DNA from: Luscinia megarhynchos
Lineage: Eukaryota > Chordata > Aves > Passeriformes > Turdidae
Assembly (NCBI GenBank): GCA_034336665.1
Contig: JAPFBE010000013.1
Coordinates: 20,315,056 to 20,379,055, forward strand
Length of the DNA: 64,000 nucleotides
Direction of reading: 5' to 3'
Shown here: one piece after another, positions 23,301-36,800 of the stretch
Layout: every line of letters starts with the position of its first letter
How positions within the stretch are numbered: the stretch's first letter is position 1
Notes under the pieces: model-generated
What the model was told of the DNA's origin: nothing
The model's input: the letters and a program-made list of their open reading frames with translations, nothing else
Databases searched by the model: none
Position numbers and translations under genes: made by a program

Positions 23301-24326
23301 GCCAACTTTCCTTTAAGGAGACTTCAAGGCAATCCTCCAGAGAATGTGGGAGAAACTGCTCCCAAGGAAGGTTGGAAAGGAGGCAAGGGGCTTAGAAAAA
23401 CTGGCATGGTCTGCTTTGTGCAGGGCTGGGAAGCTGGGAGCCAGATAGGCAGGTGTAGGTTCCCCTGCTGATGCCAGTGGGGGGTTATTAGAGTGGAGAG
23501 CACCAGAGCCTGAATCCTGTGAAGCCAGACATTGTTGATGCTCCAAGAAGGGACAGGTTTCTTGAACCCTGCTGAGCCCTCACTTTCCTGAGGGGGGAAG
23601 AGGCTATTATTAGTAATCTGACTGGGGTCATCAACCCAGCCAGCAGCTGGAGAAATAACAACTGGTAGTGTAAACAGGGGAACTGCACTTCAGCCCCCTG
23701 TATGTGAGCAGGAAAGGGAGTCAGTACAGGAGGCTTGCAAATGCAGTGACCCATGACAAAAAGAGCAGTGCCTGGTTAGTCGGATCAAGCTCCTAAAGTA
23801 GAAAGGAGCTTTTGATAAATAGGTTGGCTGGCCTCATTTGAATCTTCACTTTTTAAATATGCATTTTTCTGTGGAGTTCTCAAGAATCTTGCTTAGAAAC
23901 TGGTGATGCAATATGACACTCAAACTTAAAAAATAAATATTACAAACAGTAACATTAAATGTTTTGAACCAAGGCTAAGCTTCCTAGATACTGATAGGGT
24001 TGCAGCCCCAAAAGTTCAGGCTGTGGTTGAGATTCAGGGAAGTTCTGATGCCTGAATGTTATTACTGGGCTGTGCTCAAGCTGACCTTGACTTTAGCACC
24101 TCTGCTTGTCCACTTCACAGAGCTTCCTGGCAAGAGGAAGGCTCTCACATAGACTCATTTCTTGTTCTACATCTGGTTGACATCTGGGATGGAAACATCA
24201 GCCAGGGAGAACAACATATCTTCTGGACAGGACTGACACAAGTTCTACACCAAACTGACTGATGCAACTGGTGTTATGCTCGCTAAGATCAGAGTGTTGT
24301 ACAGAGAGCAAATGAACACAAAGATT
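20346..24326. other. Intergenic region upstream of CCDC80, no gene seen
   Basis: About 4 kb of moderately AT-rich sequence. It contains an A-rich run near 20828 and scattered short open frames (the longest, 136 codons, at 22985-23395) with no recognisable motif, repeat or RNA fold. Confidence 0.7.
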
Positions 24327-24338
24327 GCCATCTGCTGG
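24327..24338 (-). promoter_or_regulatory. Candidate CTCF core motif (12/12 match)
   Basis: The plus strand reads GCCATCTGCTGG, the reverse complement of CCAGCAGATGGC, which fits the vertebrate CTCF core CCASYAGRKGGC at every position. About 0.1 such perfect match is expected by chance in a window this size. The site is about 4 kb upstream of the CCDC80 promoter, where a boundary or enhancer-contact element would be plausible. Binding is inferred. Confidence 0.45.
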
Positions 24339-27300
24339 CCTTGCAACTGGTGTCACCAGCCACAGGCTGAGGGGAGTGGTAAAGCCACTGCAGCATGCTG
24401 CAAGTGGTCTCTTGACGGTACATCTGCTGGGGTGAAGCATTCAGGAAATCGAGGAGCAGTCTCAGAATAGTTACAGACAGACAGTCATAAGAATAGCTCT
24501 TGAGATGATAAGGAAAACAAGGCTTAAATTAGCTTAAATTGTCAGTGGGTGAGGCCAGCATCCCTCTGTTACAGTGATATGACCCCCACTGGGAAGCTGT
24601 GCTCCAGGCATCTCATAATGCTGATGTTGAAGACTCTCTCACAAAGTGCTCTAAGTTACAGCTCCCAAGTCACATGCCTGCACAACTAAATGAATTTTGG
24701 CCACAGCAGTGAAGTCACCAGCTGCAAGGGCTTGGATTCCCATCTCAATTTCACACTCTGTAGCAGAGGGCTTTATGCTAGTACAGGTCTGAACACTGAT
24801 CCATGCCACATCCTTTCTCTGGTGTGCTTCCTTTGTCCTTCCCCTTTGTCTGGGGGACTGCCAGCTGATGTTGAGGCTGCCTGAACAAGAGGGGAGATTG
24901 CCTCAGGGCTCTCACAACCCCACTTTTTTGATACAAAGCAGATTCAAGCTGGTGCTTATGCAACTTCTCTCTGCACAAATACTTGGTTTCTTAATGCAGA
25001 GCTCCCAGGCCTGATCTCTTTGACAGCTGTTTTGCTCAAATATAATCACTTATGGCTTTGCACACTTGGAATAAGATCAAGTAGAAATTGTCCTGCAAAA
25101 CAATCAGCTCATTCACTTACCAGGAAAGACTCAGTTCTCCTCTCCACTGGTGAGGAACTTCAATGAGATTCTGCCAAAAAACAGAGCCCACTGATTCAGG
25201 AGGGATTGCTTCTTATCTGTTTGTGGGAATCATTCATTATCTATCCTAAAATATCCTGCCTTCCAAATTTTTTCTTGCACCCTTTAATTTAAATTTTTAA
25301 AATATTGGTTTGTTTGTTTGGGTTTTATTAAAGACTTGTTTTGATTATGAAATTGAAGGGATAGGAATGGAGGAGTATCAAGTTTAAAAAAACAGACTGT
25401 GCCACAGTTCATCTGTAGAAGTCTTCCAAAACAGGGCTGTGCACAGTGACTACTCTCAGGGACTACATGTCATAATGCCTTGGGGATGAAGATAAAAAAT
25501 TACTAGTTATGTGGCTGCACACATTCTTGACTAACATTCATTGGTAGTCAGTGGAGAAGATTCAAATTCTCTGATGGATTTAAGTCAGAAAAGCAATTAA
25601 GCATATACTGAAGTGCCACCTCACTTTGCTGCTTGCATGACTCAGTGGAAGGAAGGCAAGGCAAGGCAAAAGACAGCTAGAATGAGAATTTAACAATTAT
25701 GTCCCGTTACTTCAGGTCAGACTGAGGACAGCTCAAGCCTGAAAGTGACAGCAGGAAATACCATGTGTGGATAATGCACCATTCTTCTTTTCAGGCTGCT
25801 TATGCTCACTTGCAAGCACCCATGGCCCTTGTCTTTATAAGTTTTCAGGTACATCATGGCATTTAATCTCCAGTGGAGCCACTCTTTTCTCTTTCCTTCA
25901 GTGTAAACAGGCATTCCTGTGTCTCACTCAGTGGCAACCTTTGGCTCCCTCATCTCCTCTGGCTGGAACCAGATAGTCTCTACCAGTCATTTTTGGAATC
26001 TTTCCTTGATGGGTGGCAGAGGAGGGGGGCACCCACTGCAGGGGATGCTCTGTCAGGTGCTCCACAGGCCAGGTGTCTGTGGGTGGAATTAAAAATTGGG
26101 GAAAAGGAGTACAAGTAGTTGGAAACTCAGGGCTCTTTAGTTCTTTTCTTGAAGTAGTTTTCAGCAGCAGTGTCCACTACTATCCTGTGTCCACTGGGAG
26201 ACAGAAGAAGGGGACAAGTATGGCTTAAACACGAGTATTTATAAAATCGTCAGAAGCTATCTCATTTAGAGAGAGAAAAAGATCCATGTCCTCCTTTCAG
26301 GGGTTTCATATGCTTCAGGAAGGCCCATGTCAGCCTCCTGATACTCTCTTTGATTGATGAATACAGTTATTCCTATTTCCTTACAGAATGTTTTTTCCCC
26401 TTCTGTGGCTATGTAGGGGCAGAACCTACTCACGTGGGAGAGGGGAGAATGGCTAACCTGGTAAGTGTCATCATTCCACAGACAGCAGACAGGGACATGA
26501 ATCCTGTGACCTCCCTGTGCGACTTCTGGAAGCAGAAGTATGCACAGAACTATGTTGGTAGCTGGTTCTTAAACCACAATTCATGAAATGTTGGCAAGTG
26601 GTCAGCAGCTGCCAATTGAACAATGCTGACTACTCTGGTGCTTGCAGCTGATAACACAGGAAGAGGGTGAAAAATAGTGTGGAAAGTCATGTTATTGGCC
26701 CAAAGGCTGGGAATTAGGAGTTCTCCTGTCTGTTGTTTTTTTAAGCCTTTCATATAATCTCAGCTCAGGTTGGAACTGAACCTGGTGTCATGTGGGTAGA
26801 TTCCTACCAAGCCAAAACCTAACAATACAGTTGAATCCTAATGGTTTCCGTAGCAGAAAAAACCAAAGAATAAAAAAGACTCATCTCTGATTGAGTGTCT
26901 CACATTGATGTGATGTACATATGAATATCTTTGCTGATTGGTAATACTAGTAATACTTTTTAAGCAAACAATAATAAAAAATCTAGTTTGTTGATGTAGT
27001 TACTTCACAGGCAATAAATTCACATAAACAAAATTGGTGCAGAAGGGATTAAGATATACAGCAGAGGTAGGGAGTGGTCTCTGCCAAGCACAATCAGTGT
27101 CAGTATTTTCATTCAAGATAAAATACTTTTAAAGGATGGAAGAACTTATGCACATAAATTCCACAGCTCAATTTTGCACTGCAGAGTAAGAGACATTTTT
27201 CACAGTTATTGACAAAGGACATTCCAGCAACTAGTGAGATCTGGATTTCATTATGTATTTTGGGCTACAGTGCAAAAGTACTATCTGCCAGAAGAAATGT

Positions 27301-30300
27301 GGTCGAAGCATGTTTTATTAATATATTGCTGCTGTTCTTCTTCTATACCCCTGTAGAGACTACTCACATCTGAAATGACACATCTGATAGTCTATATATT
27401 AGATAGCATTTCAGGGTTTATTTTTTGGATGAGTTTCCCTTGCAATATACAAAGGGCCATACATATTCCTATTTTTAAGCATTCAGAGAAAAACCCTCAG
27501 TGCCCTTCTCCAAAAGATCACTATGGGCTGTTCATGGAGCATATTAGTGCTAGAAGCACAAGTATAACTAGAGTGCAGCTAGTTCTTACCATCGAGTTTG
27601 GTGCCTCTGTAGGTATTTTATGATCAAAGAATGATTTTCTAGTTCAGGCAACTTCTGTCTAAATACATGGAATAAAGCAGTTCAGTGCTGCCAACATTTC
27701 TGTCCAGTGAATGGGCTGAGTCACTGGAAGTGTCAGGAGGCCCAAGAAGACCTGGAAGATTGTCACCTCAGTGTCACCTCAACTTGGAGAATGATGTTAC
27801 TGATAAAAACTCCCTGGCAATTCACAACCTCCAAAAATAACAAAAAAGAGAGGGAAATCTGTATAACAGATTTCTTCAGAGCAATACATGGTAAGGATTG
27901 ATATTTCCATTGCTGGTTTTGCTCTCTTATCTTCATCTTAAAGGCAGCCTTGTATGTAAAGCCACACATCTTCCTGATATATGGAACTCAGCTGCCTTGA
28001 AATCAGTGGCAAGATACCGTGTTCAGTGAAGACTCTTGGATTTTGCTCCTATTTATAGGATACAATTAAGCTGAAGAGAGACCACAGCCTTCCAAAAATT
28101 AAAGAGGAGAGAGAAAAAAATGAGAAAGCAAATATGTGGTGAAAGAGATCCCAGGTGAAATAATTGGTCCAAGTTTTCGTGTCTGGATGTTGTTATTTTT
28201 TCCATAATTACTATAACAAACTTCTACTTCCACTGAGGGGAGGTGACCTGGGATTTTTCCAGTAGCAATGGAAATTTAACACACAAATGACCATAACTGT
28301 TAAAGCTTTTTTACTCATGTCAACACTGGGAGATTCAAGATATAGCCAACATCATTTAGTCAAAAGCAAAATTTTGTGAGTGTATTTGTGTGTCTATGCA
28401 CTCAAAATGGAGACCAAGGAACCAAAAACCTGGATCTACCAAGAGGAGATTGTCTTAAGTGCCAAGTAATGCACAGTAATGTAGGCATGGGTAAAACATG
28501 ATTTAGATATCCTTTTTCTTTCACTTATCTTTGAAAGTCACATGGTTGGAGTAAGGAAGTGCAAATGACACTGATACCACCTTCAGCTCACACAACACCC
28601 CTGCTGCTGCTGGAAATGCCCCTGCATTTGGAGCTACAGTTCTCTTCAGTGTCCTTTCTACAGAAGTGAATAATCTAACAGTAGCCAACTCACTTCACCT
28701 CCCATAATGAATGACTTTCGAATCTCCAGAAGCATAAGCATATATCCATGCTCTACAAAACCATCTGGGATCTGCCTCATCTCTGCTGGATACAAAGGAG
28801 ATGATGAGATACCCAGCCCATTTAATGCCTTTACTGTTAACTGTTACGGATTCCTGTAAGGAGTTTATGGTTTCATCCATGGTGGCTATTAGCAGCCTCG
28901 CCATGGCCATGGCTCCACTTACCTGCAGTCTAAAACCTAGGACATGAAGAAAATCCCCTCTTCAGGGAGATTATAATCTCTGTTGAGACAAGGTGGAGAG
29001 ATGGATGCAGGGCTCAAGAGACAATGAGAGTGTGGAGGCAGGAGGGTCAGGCTGTTGTGGTAGGGAGCTACTGGCCAAAATTTTGTCAATTAACTCACTG
29101 CCAGAGGTATGGGGGAATTTTAGCTACGAAGAGATTTTAGGGATTTTTAAGGAACAATGTGAATTTGAAGAATGAGCACTGTTTTCCCCAAATGTAAGTG
29201 GTAAAATGTGATGTTATCCATCAACAGCAAAAAGCTAAGGGAGCCCAGAATAGAACTAGCCTTTCATTACTTAGTTCATTTAAGGCAAGATCTCAAGTTT
29301 TTGTGTTAGAGAAATATTTCTTTATTGCTGTACTGGTAGCCAAAAATGTCTGACATCTGCATGACTAACATCTGCATGCCATCATGCACAGCCAGATGGT
29401 GGGCTATAAAATGTCAAGAAATTTTGGTAATGGAAAGATCAGCAGCAGACTGAAACACACACCAGAGCTATTTATAGAGGGAGAGATTTAATTTTCTTTG
29501 AGAAGAAAAGCACAAGTGATTGAGAGACTGAGAGACTGGCTTAGGAGGTAGTGAAAAAAGTAGGTATGTTAAGCTTGGGCAAACAATCAGCCACCAGCCT
29601 GTGATACCAGAGAGGAGGAGATTTCTTGCAGGGGAGCCTAGGGTGATGGGATCACTGGTCAAAGACTAGTCCAGGGTGAGGCTTTGGAGGCTATAAGGAG
29701 GAGTTGTACTAAAACTTTGCAAGTAACTTTCCAAAGGAGATAGCAAGAGTTCATTGTGAGTCACATAAATCTGAGCTGGCCAGAGCACTAGAGGATCTCT
29801 TGTTGGCAGAGGATTAAGTCCCAGATGACTGTATTGGCTTTTGTGTCTGCTCCATCTCAATCTGGTGTTCCAGTCCTGGAGAGTGCTGGATACATACACA
29901 CATTCCGTGCAGAAAGAAGAAGGAAAATAGGAAGTGCCCACCCAAGCTTACAGGTGTGGTTTGACCTTTTGTAAACACGAGCCTGCTGACTGCAGAACAG
30001 GCACACTTCTCAGCAAGAGAGCTGGGCTGTGCCAGGCTCACACATCATCAGCAAACTCTTTAGCTAAACTGTACAGGCTCAACCAAATTTTCCTTCCTTT
30101 TAATATCTGTCAAATCTAATGCCTCCAGTGCAGCTCCATAGCTGCAACTGAGCACAAACCTCAGAGGCAAATGGCAGTGCAGTGGTAATTTGGAGGTAAA
30201 TTCAGCTGACAGCCCTGGTCCAGGTGAAGTGGGAGACAGGAATGCTGACTTGATTCCCAAAGCTCCCAGCATAGTGGCAAGCTAACCCCTAGCTTTTATT

Positions 30301-30667
30301 TTTCATATTGTGAGCTATTCTTAAGTGTTTATAGACATATGACCTCCCCATATAATTTTTGGAAAATCCACTAAGCCACAAATTTAAGGGAAGGCAGTGA
30401 CTGAATTGGCTGCTTGACATTAGAAATGTGCCTGACAAATTCTCCGAGTTAGGGCTATATTCAGTATGGAAACAGCCCCAACTTTGCCACTGTCCCTGGT
30501 TTCAGTGTATTAGCTTGGTATGAGCGAGTGTGTGACTACATTTGCAGGAGCAGCGTGTAGGGTCTGTGGTAGAGAAAGAAGATGGATGATTTCTGTGTGT
30601 TGATTCTTTCCGTTTATTCACGTGTGAGTTAAATATGCTTAAAAGAGACAGGAGCTGGTACCCAAGC
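24339..30667. other. Intergenic region, no gene seen
   Basis: 6.3 kb of CpG-poor sequence. I see no exon with homology to a known protein, no clear transposon and no RNA gene. Confidence 0.65.
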
Positions 30668-30862
30668 ACGCTTGATGTAAAGAGGTTCTCTGGGGCATTG
30701 CACCGCGGCAGAGCAGCCTGCACAGAGGTTTCCCAGCGCTGTAGTTTGCCCCTGAGCTGTACCATCGCTGTTTTGTGACGCCATCTAGTGCCACAGGGAT
30801 CCTCGCGGAGCGCTCCGGACACCGCTGCTCCCCGACGGCGCCGCACCCACCTCGACAGCCAA
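30668..30862. promoter_or_regulatory. Isolated CpG cluster with CTCF-like site and CCAAT box
   Basis: About 16 CpG dinucleotides fall within roughly 190 bases, while the kilobases on either side have almost none. Inside are GCCATCTAGTGC (30780-30791), an 11/12 match to the reverse CTCF core, dense GC-rich steps at 30801-30845, and CCAAT at 30858-30862. A small unmethylated island of this type can be a promoter of a non-coding RNA, an enhancer, an insulator, or a remnant of a GC-rich insertion such as an LTR. The sequence does not decide between these. Confidence 0.45.
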
Positions 30863-33800
30863 TGGCTTTGCAAGGGGAAGGTAGGTTTGCATCTAACAGC
30901 AGGGACAATTAAGGCAACAGATAGGAGAGGAGCATTTTATCCATAGGATTTGAACTGTTAGTTTATTCTAAATGGGGAAAAAAATTGGGTACTGAAGCAA
31001 TAAGCACTTCCCAGGCAATACTCAGGAGTCCTACCCCAGGTTCAAGTCTTGGTTTGAGGCTTCATAGTACACAAAGTCCCTTTGGTTTTAATATCAAGAT
31101 AAAAAAAACTACATCCATGCATGTTCCATGGGAAAAGAGCCCCCAAATAAGCATAATATGTAAATTATGATGGTGCTCTTTTAGAGCAAAACAAAATACC
31201 CTTCACTTAATTATAGACCTATTAAAATAGAAGCCTTGCTGAGAAGTTACTGGTGAGTTGCCCACTTGATGAACCTGCTACGTAGCAAGCTTCCAAGATT
31301 TATAAATCTCTGAGGAATGAGAGGGGGAAAGAGTAATACAGTACCAGAAAAACCAATAATCTCCTTCTATAATCTTTAGCTGCCTAGAAAGCAACAAACT
31401 GTTCCTCCCCTCTACTTTTTAAAACTTCAGTATTTTGGAAAGTGTGGGATTATTGCTGGATTTTTTTCCTCCATTTATTTTGAAAAAAGGATTAATGAAA
31501 ACCTCATGCTTAAAAAAAAATGCAGTGATTTGGAGGAATTGTGAAGCTCTTTTTATCCTGTAACAAATTCATAACTGCCTTTTTAATGGTAATTCTTACT
31601 CTGGTTCTCCATTTGCCATTATTGTACAGAACATAATGAGAAGTTACTTTGCATCTGCTAAACTCTTCCCGTCCCATCCCTTTTGAAGGGTTTCACAGCA
31701 CAAATGTTTGGTGGTGTGTTTTTTGCATTGAACAGAAAGTTTTGGAACAATCCCTTAATCTAAACCAGACATCTATTCCCTCATCCTTCTCTCTAGCTGA
31801 CTCTCTAGCCAGAGGGCTGTGTGATTAGGGGATCTGCTCTTCTCTCAGCAGCACTCAGCACAGGCCAAACTCACTTGTAGGGGGAAAAATGGTACTTAAA
31901 ACTTTATACTCCATGTGTGTGGGGAAAAAATGAGTACATTCTGCCCAGGGGAATTCTCCATCATCTGTGCTGAATACTGGGTGCCCTCTAGAAGGCAGTC
32001 TGTAGTTTGAGCAGAAGCTGTGAGGGTGCATGTGATGCAGTGATAACCAGAAGCTGAATTTGTGTGATAAACCTGTTTTACTTATAAAAATCTCTGCCTG
32101 CAGATCCACGTCTGTAGGAGGTAAGTTTCCTTGCTGTTATTCCAGCAAGCAAGTGTAATAACACGCTATGTAACAGGTCAGAAATACATGTGTCTAGGCA
32201 TTGCTAAGTGTTTTTATTAGAATCAAGTGAGACAATGCTGAACAATGCCATGGTGCCTTCATTTAGTACATTCACTGACCCATCTCAGGCCAGTGTTTTT
32301 ATGTGGATCTGCACAGACTCATATAAATACAAGCCTCAGTCCCTGTCGCGCCATTCACAAAGGAGATATTATGGCAGTGCTGTGGGTTTTTTCCTGTCTC
32401 ACACATTGAGGCCTATCTTGGAGGATAATGTTGTCTATATCTATTATTTCCTATTTGAATTCCTAAATTGGAAGCTGACATCTAGCAATATGTAAGCCTC
32501 TGCAAGGCACTTTTGAAATACAGCCTTTGGCTCATGGCAGCCTTTCTGTCAGCCACACCATAAATACAGAAACAAAGACTGTAAGAAATTGAGTTTTTTT
32601 CTCTTCCTTCTATTTAGAATAGACTTCAACAATGTCAGCTCCTACTCCATTTTAGCCTGCACAGGACATGGACTCAGACCTGCTGCTTTTGAAAGGGAAT
32701 TTATCTCTCCTCATCGCTTCTAGTCAATAAAACTATGCTGAAGAGGGGAGAAAGTACATGAACAAACATGTAGATGATCCTTCATTCTTATGTAGTTCTT
32801 GAAAAGCTTCCTAAGGATATGACACAAGTTCCATCATTCTACTTTGGAAATGTATGGCTTATAAATGTGCTGTTAAAGGAGCCAGTCTTAAGAAAATGTG
32901 TATTTTTAACTCTGGAATGTATGATTCATTTTTTAAAATGTATTTTTTCTGTTGCTGCTACTAGTGGGCCTCTCATCACCTCCCCTCTGTACTTCTGCCT
33001 TTTCTGTCCTTAGTGACAAAAGATAGGATTCCCAATAACACAGCTTTTCCATCCCATAAAATGCTACAGTGTCAGCTGTAGGTTTGTTGAAACACCCCAA
33101 AATGTCCTGCTGCCTTTTACTGAGTGTGTTGCATGGGTAGCAATGACTGTGCAGCTCTGATATCAAGGAAGGTTTTTACAGTTTAGCGAGCTTGGCAGGC
33201 AGCTGTGCATATAAAAGAAAACCCAAAAAGGATGGAGACCCAAAATCACACTAGGAGGGCAGCAGGTGGAGCACAGGGCAGGCTTCAAAGCCAAGCAGCA
33301 ACTTTTAGGCTCACCCAGGCCAAGTGGACTGAGAGGGCATGGCTTTTTTCTACCAGAGCATGAACACTGATGGACTGGTAGCTGATGGCAGGATAGAGGC
33401 TATAAATTGCAACCCACCACTAAATTCTCTCTTCTCAGCACCTTCTCTTCTGCCCTGGGAAGCATTTTTCTTTGGTTTTAAAAATAGCTCTCTATGCACT
33501 ACTGTCCTAACTTTTCACACATGCTGCTATTTCTGAATGTGTTGTCATGTCTCTCTTTCTTCCATAGGATATGATCCCCTTCTGACTTTCTCTCCTCCTC
33601 CCCTGGCTGGGAGATGGGGGTTAAACCTGGTTATGAATGACTTGTTTATGATTGCTGCCCTTTGTCCATTTCATTTCCACTTTTGCAGAGGCCAGGTCTT
33701 ATATTGTTGCCTGCAGCACCCAGTGTCAGCATGACAAATCTGAGATGGCAGTGACAGTCCTGGATGTGAGAAGACTGACCCTTCAAGTTCAGAGTTTGAA

Positions 33801-36800
33801 TCTCAGCTCAGTTAGAAAACTGTAAGTTCTAATGAGGAAGAGGAGAAGGAGCACATTGGACAGCTGGCCTAAGCCATTGACTTCAGAAAGAGCTCAGATT
33901 TGTTTGGACCAGGTCTTGGACCTTGGAGCCTACCTTAATCTTCATGGAAATTTTATAGGTCCAGAGAAGGATTGGAGTCAAGGATGAGGACATGGACTGC
34001 CTAGTGCACTATGTGAACTACAGATGTAAGTGAGGAAGCTGCACACACAGCTCCTCCCGAGCTCAGACATCCCAGGTTCCTGGATGCATGCTGCATTGCT
34101 GCTGTCCTCTGCACAGCAACAGCCTTTATATTTTCCTTGGTTTCTGAACATTATGCAGATGGTGGCATGAAGGAACCTGTTACCCCACAGAATGCTGTAA
34201 TATCTGTAAGATACTGGGATGAGTCCTGTCAATCTCTATGAAGCTTTCTGGTCCTGGATGGTTCAAGAGGAGAGAATTTTGTTTCATCCTCTAAACCAGA
34301 GCAGGGATAAAGGATCTGTAGGTAAATTACGTTACAATATGCAATCTTGGTGGCCACAGATACATTTTCAGGCATAGTGATTCTCTAATTAAAGGGAAGG
34401 TGGTTTGAGAATTATATGATTCCAGCTTGTTTGTAAGACTGTGAGAGAACAAAGCTAGCCATTTAAAAGAAAAAAAAAATCACCAAAATACCAACATGAG
34501 TAGAACTGTTCAGGGGAGGGTGCAAAAATATTAGTAGATGTTTGAGTAGGTATTTGTAATCAGCCACTGCACTGGTTCAAGCTGAAGGAAGGGAGAAGGA
34601 AATGGAAAGCCTGTAAGGAATAGTCCTGCATTTCTTGAAATATGGGCTATTGCAACCTATAAACAGTGAGGTAAACGGAGAATCTTCATTGAGTTAACAC
34701 TGAATCTTCATAATTCATTACTGATGATGGGAAATACAGCTACTCACTTTACCAGGAACAAAAGAAGTAAAAGTCCTCTGTGATGTTTTCACTGGGTTGA
34801 GATTGCCTTTGTCAGAATTTGCAGATGCCAGTTAGGACAAGTGCTTATGGACATCATCTACCTCCAGTGCTATTCCTCTCTCAGTTCAACCAGGTGCTAG
34901 AGGGATTCCCAAGACTGCTCATGAAGAGATTGTAAGAGGCAAATGGGAAGGCTGCAGAATACCAGTAACCAATAATCCAAGAGGATTCTGTGGCTCTTCT
35001 TTGAAAGAATATTTTGAGAGTTTCTTCCCTTTGGAGGAACCACTAAAGATACATATTCACAGCCCAAATCTCCTAGTTTGGGACAGCATCAATTAGCTCC
35101 TTGTGCAATGGTAGTGAGAATAAGCAAGAGGAGAGTAGGTACTCATTTGTGTTGTGCACTGTCCAATTCAACTGGCTGGCTGAAACAACTCAGACATATT
35201 TGAGAACCTTTCATTTCTACTCGTTCTTTTCAGAACAAGGGCGAGTTGGGGAGGAAATGGAACCATGTGTTGAATCATGACATCTGATGGAAAATGCAGA
35301 AATTCAGCCATTTTGCCTGGTTTACTATCTAGGTAAAAAATTTATTTACATGAAATGCTGGATTGCTACTACTCCAACAGGTCAAGCCAAGTTGGTCTTC
35401 CAGCACCATGAATTTATGTCTTTGCTGTGGCTTCCTGCCAGCATCCTCTCCATTGAACTGTATTTACATTAGCTCTGTAAAACATTACTTCATTCAAGTG
35501 TCTGAAGTGAAGCACTCACTCCATGCCCTTTGTCCTTGACTGTTGCCAGCTGGTGAGAAGGTAGCTGGTTGCCTTTCCCAGCTGGGCCCTGCCATTCTGA
35601 ATGTAATGAGAATTAAAGCCACTGATTCACTGGAGCTGCTCAGGTTCCAGTTCTGCATTAGGTTGTCTTAGCTAGTACAAATGCAAAATATTGGACAATT
35701 AATTTCTTCAACTAAGATTGAAAGGTAAATCCTTTGTTTGAAAAATAATTGCCTTCAGCAGGAATTGCCTTTGGCATCAGATCTTGGCATCCTTCAATTC
35801 ATATACTGGTAAACTAATCTGGTTGATGGTTCACTGCATTTCAGTTTTTTTTTTTTTTTCTTCTGTAACTTTAAGAGCTCATTACAAAGTGAAAGGGTTT
35901 TCATTTTACAGAAAGCAGAAATGGAGGGAGAAAGAGTCAGATCACATTGTCTAACCTAGTGTAGATCCTCATGTGAAGCATCTTGAGTTTGATGAATCAA
36001 TGGGATGGTCCCAAGGTCTCTTACTGACAGAACTAAGACAACTTCCGTAGGAATGAAAGATAAAGGAGTTTTGACTCTCTTTGATGTGCTCTGGTAAGTA
36101 AAAGTTCATAATGGAATTAAAGCCATAAGTTTTTATACGTGTTCCAAAAGGGCTTTCTGGAAGCCACGATTTTTTCTCTATATTTCAAGAAAAGATTTGA
36201 ATTAGGATTTTTCATTTTTGAATTTGTTAAATAGTTTGGAAATGAGATTTCTCAGGGAAGTGTCCCTGTTTTGGAACCTGTAACTATTTCAGTGTTAATA
36301 TGCAGACTGGGGTATAGCAAAATTTTCTGACCTAAAACTTAGATCTGCATGTCAGGAGATTTCATTTCACTTTCTGGCTTAGTGCTTCTTCCTTTGAAAA
36401 GGACAATAGCACTTACCATTCAACACCAGGGTGTCAGGGCTGTGTGAAGAGCCTCAAGATGCTTGGATACAAGCTTTGAAGGAGCTAGTAAATACTGCTG
36501 TGTTTCTTAGTATTATTGTTTCCATTTTATTGTTTCCTCATTCTTAACTTGCTCAGATTTTATCTTCAGTCTGTGGAAACCACAAACAGAGAATAAGGAA
36601 ATGTCTTCTTGGTTTAGTGGGAGGCAAGTACAGGAAATTTGTTGTAGGGCTGTAAGGGTGGTCAGCAATGAGAAATACTGAGAACTACACATCCTTCTTC
36701 CCTACGGGTCAAAAAAAACCCAAGCAAACAAAAGTAGAATTTCCCTGTTACTGCTATGGTACCTAGCAGTAGAGCATTGATATTCATCAGGTCATCTGTG

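Noticed and set aside
22985..23395. 136-codon plus-strand open frame in the intergenic region
   Set aside because: No motif recognised, ordinary base composition, no splice or promoter context; treated as chance.
31978..31998. CTCF-like 'gccctctagaaggcag'
   Set aside because: Only about 10 of 12 core positions fit, a level expected many times by chance.
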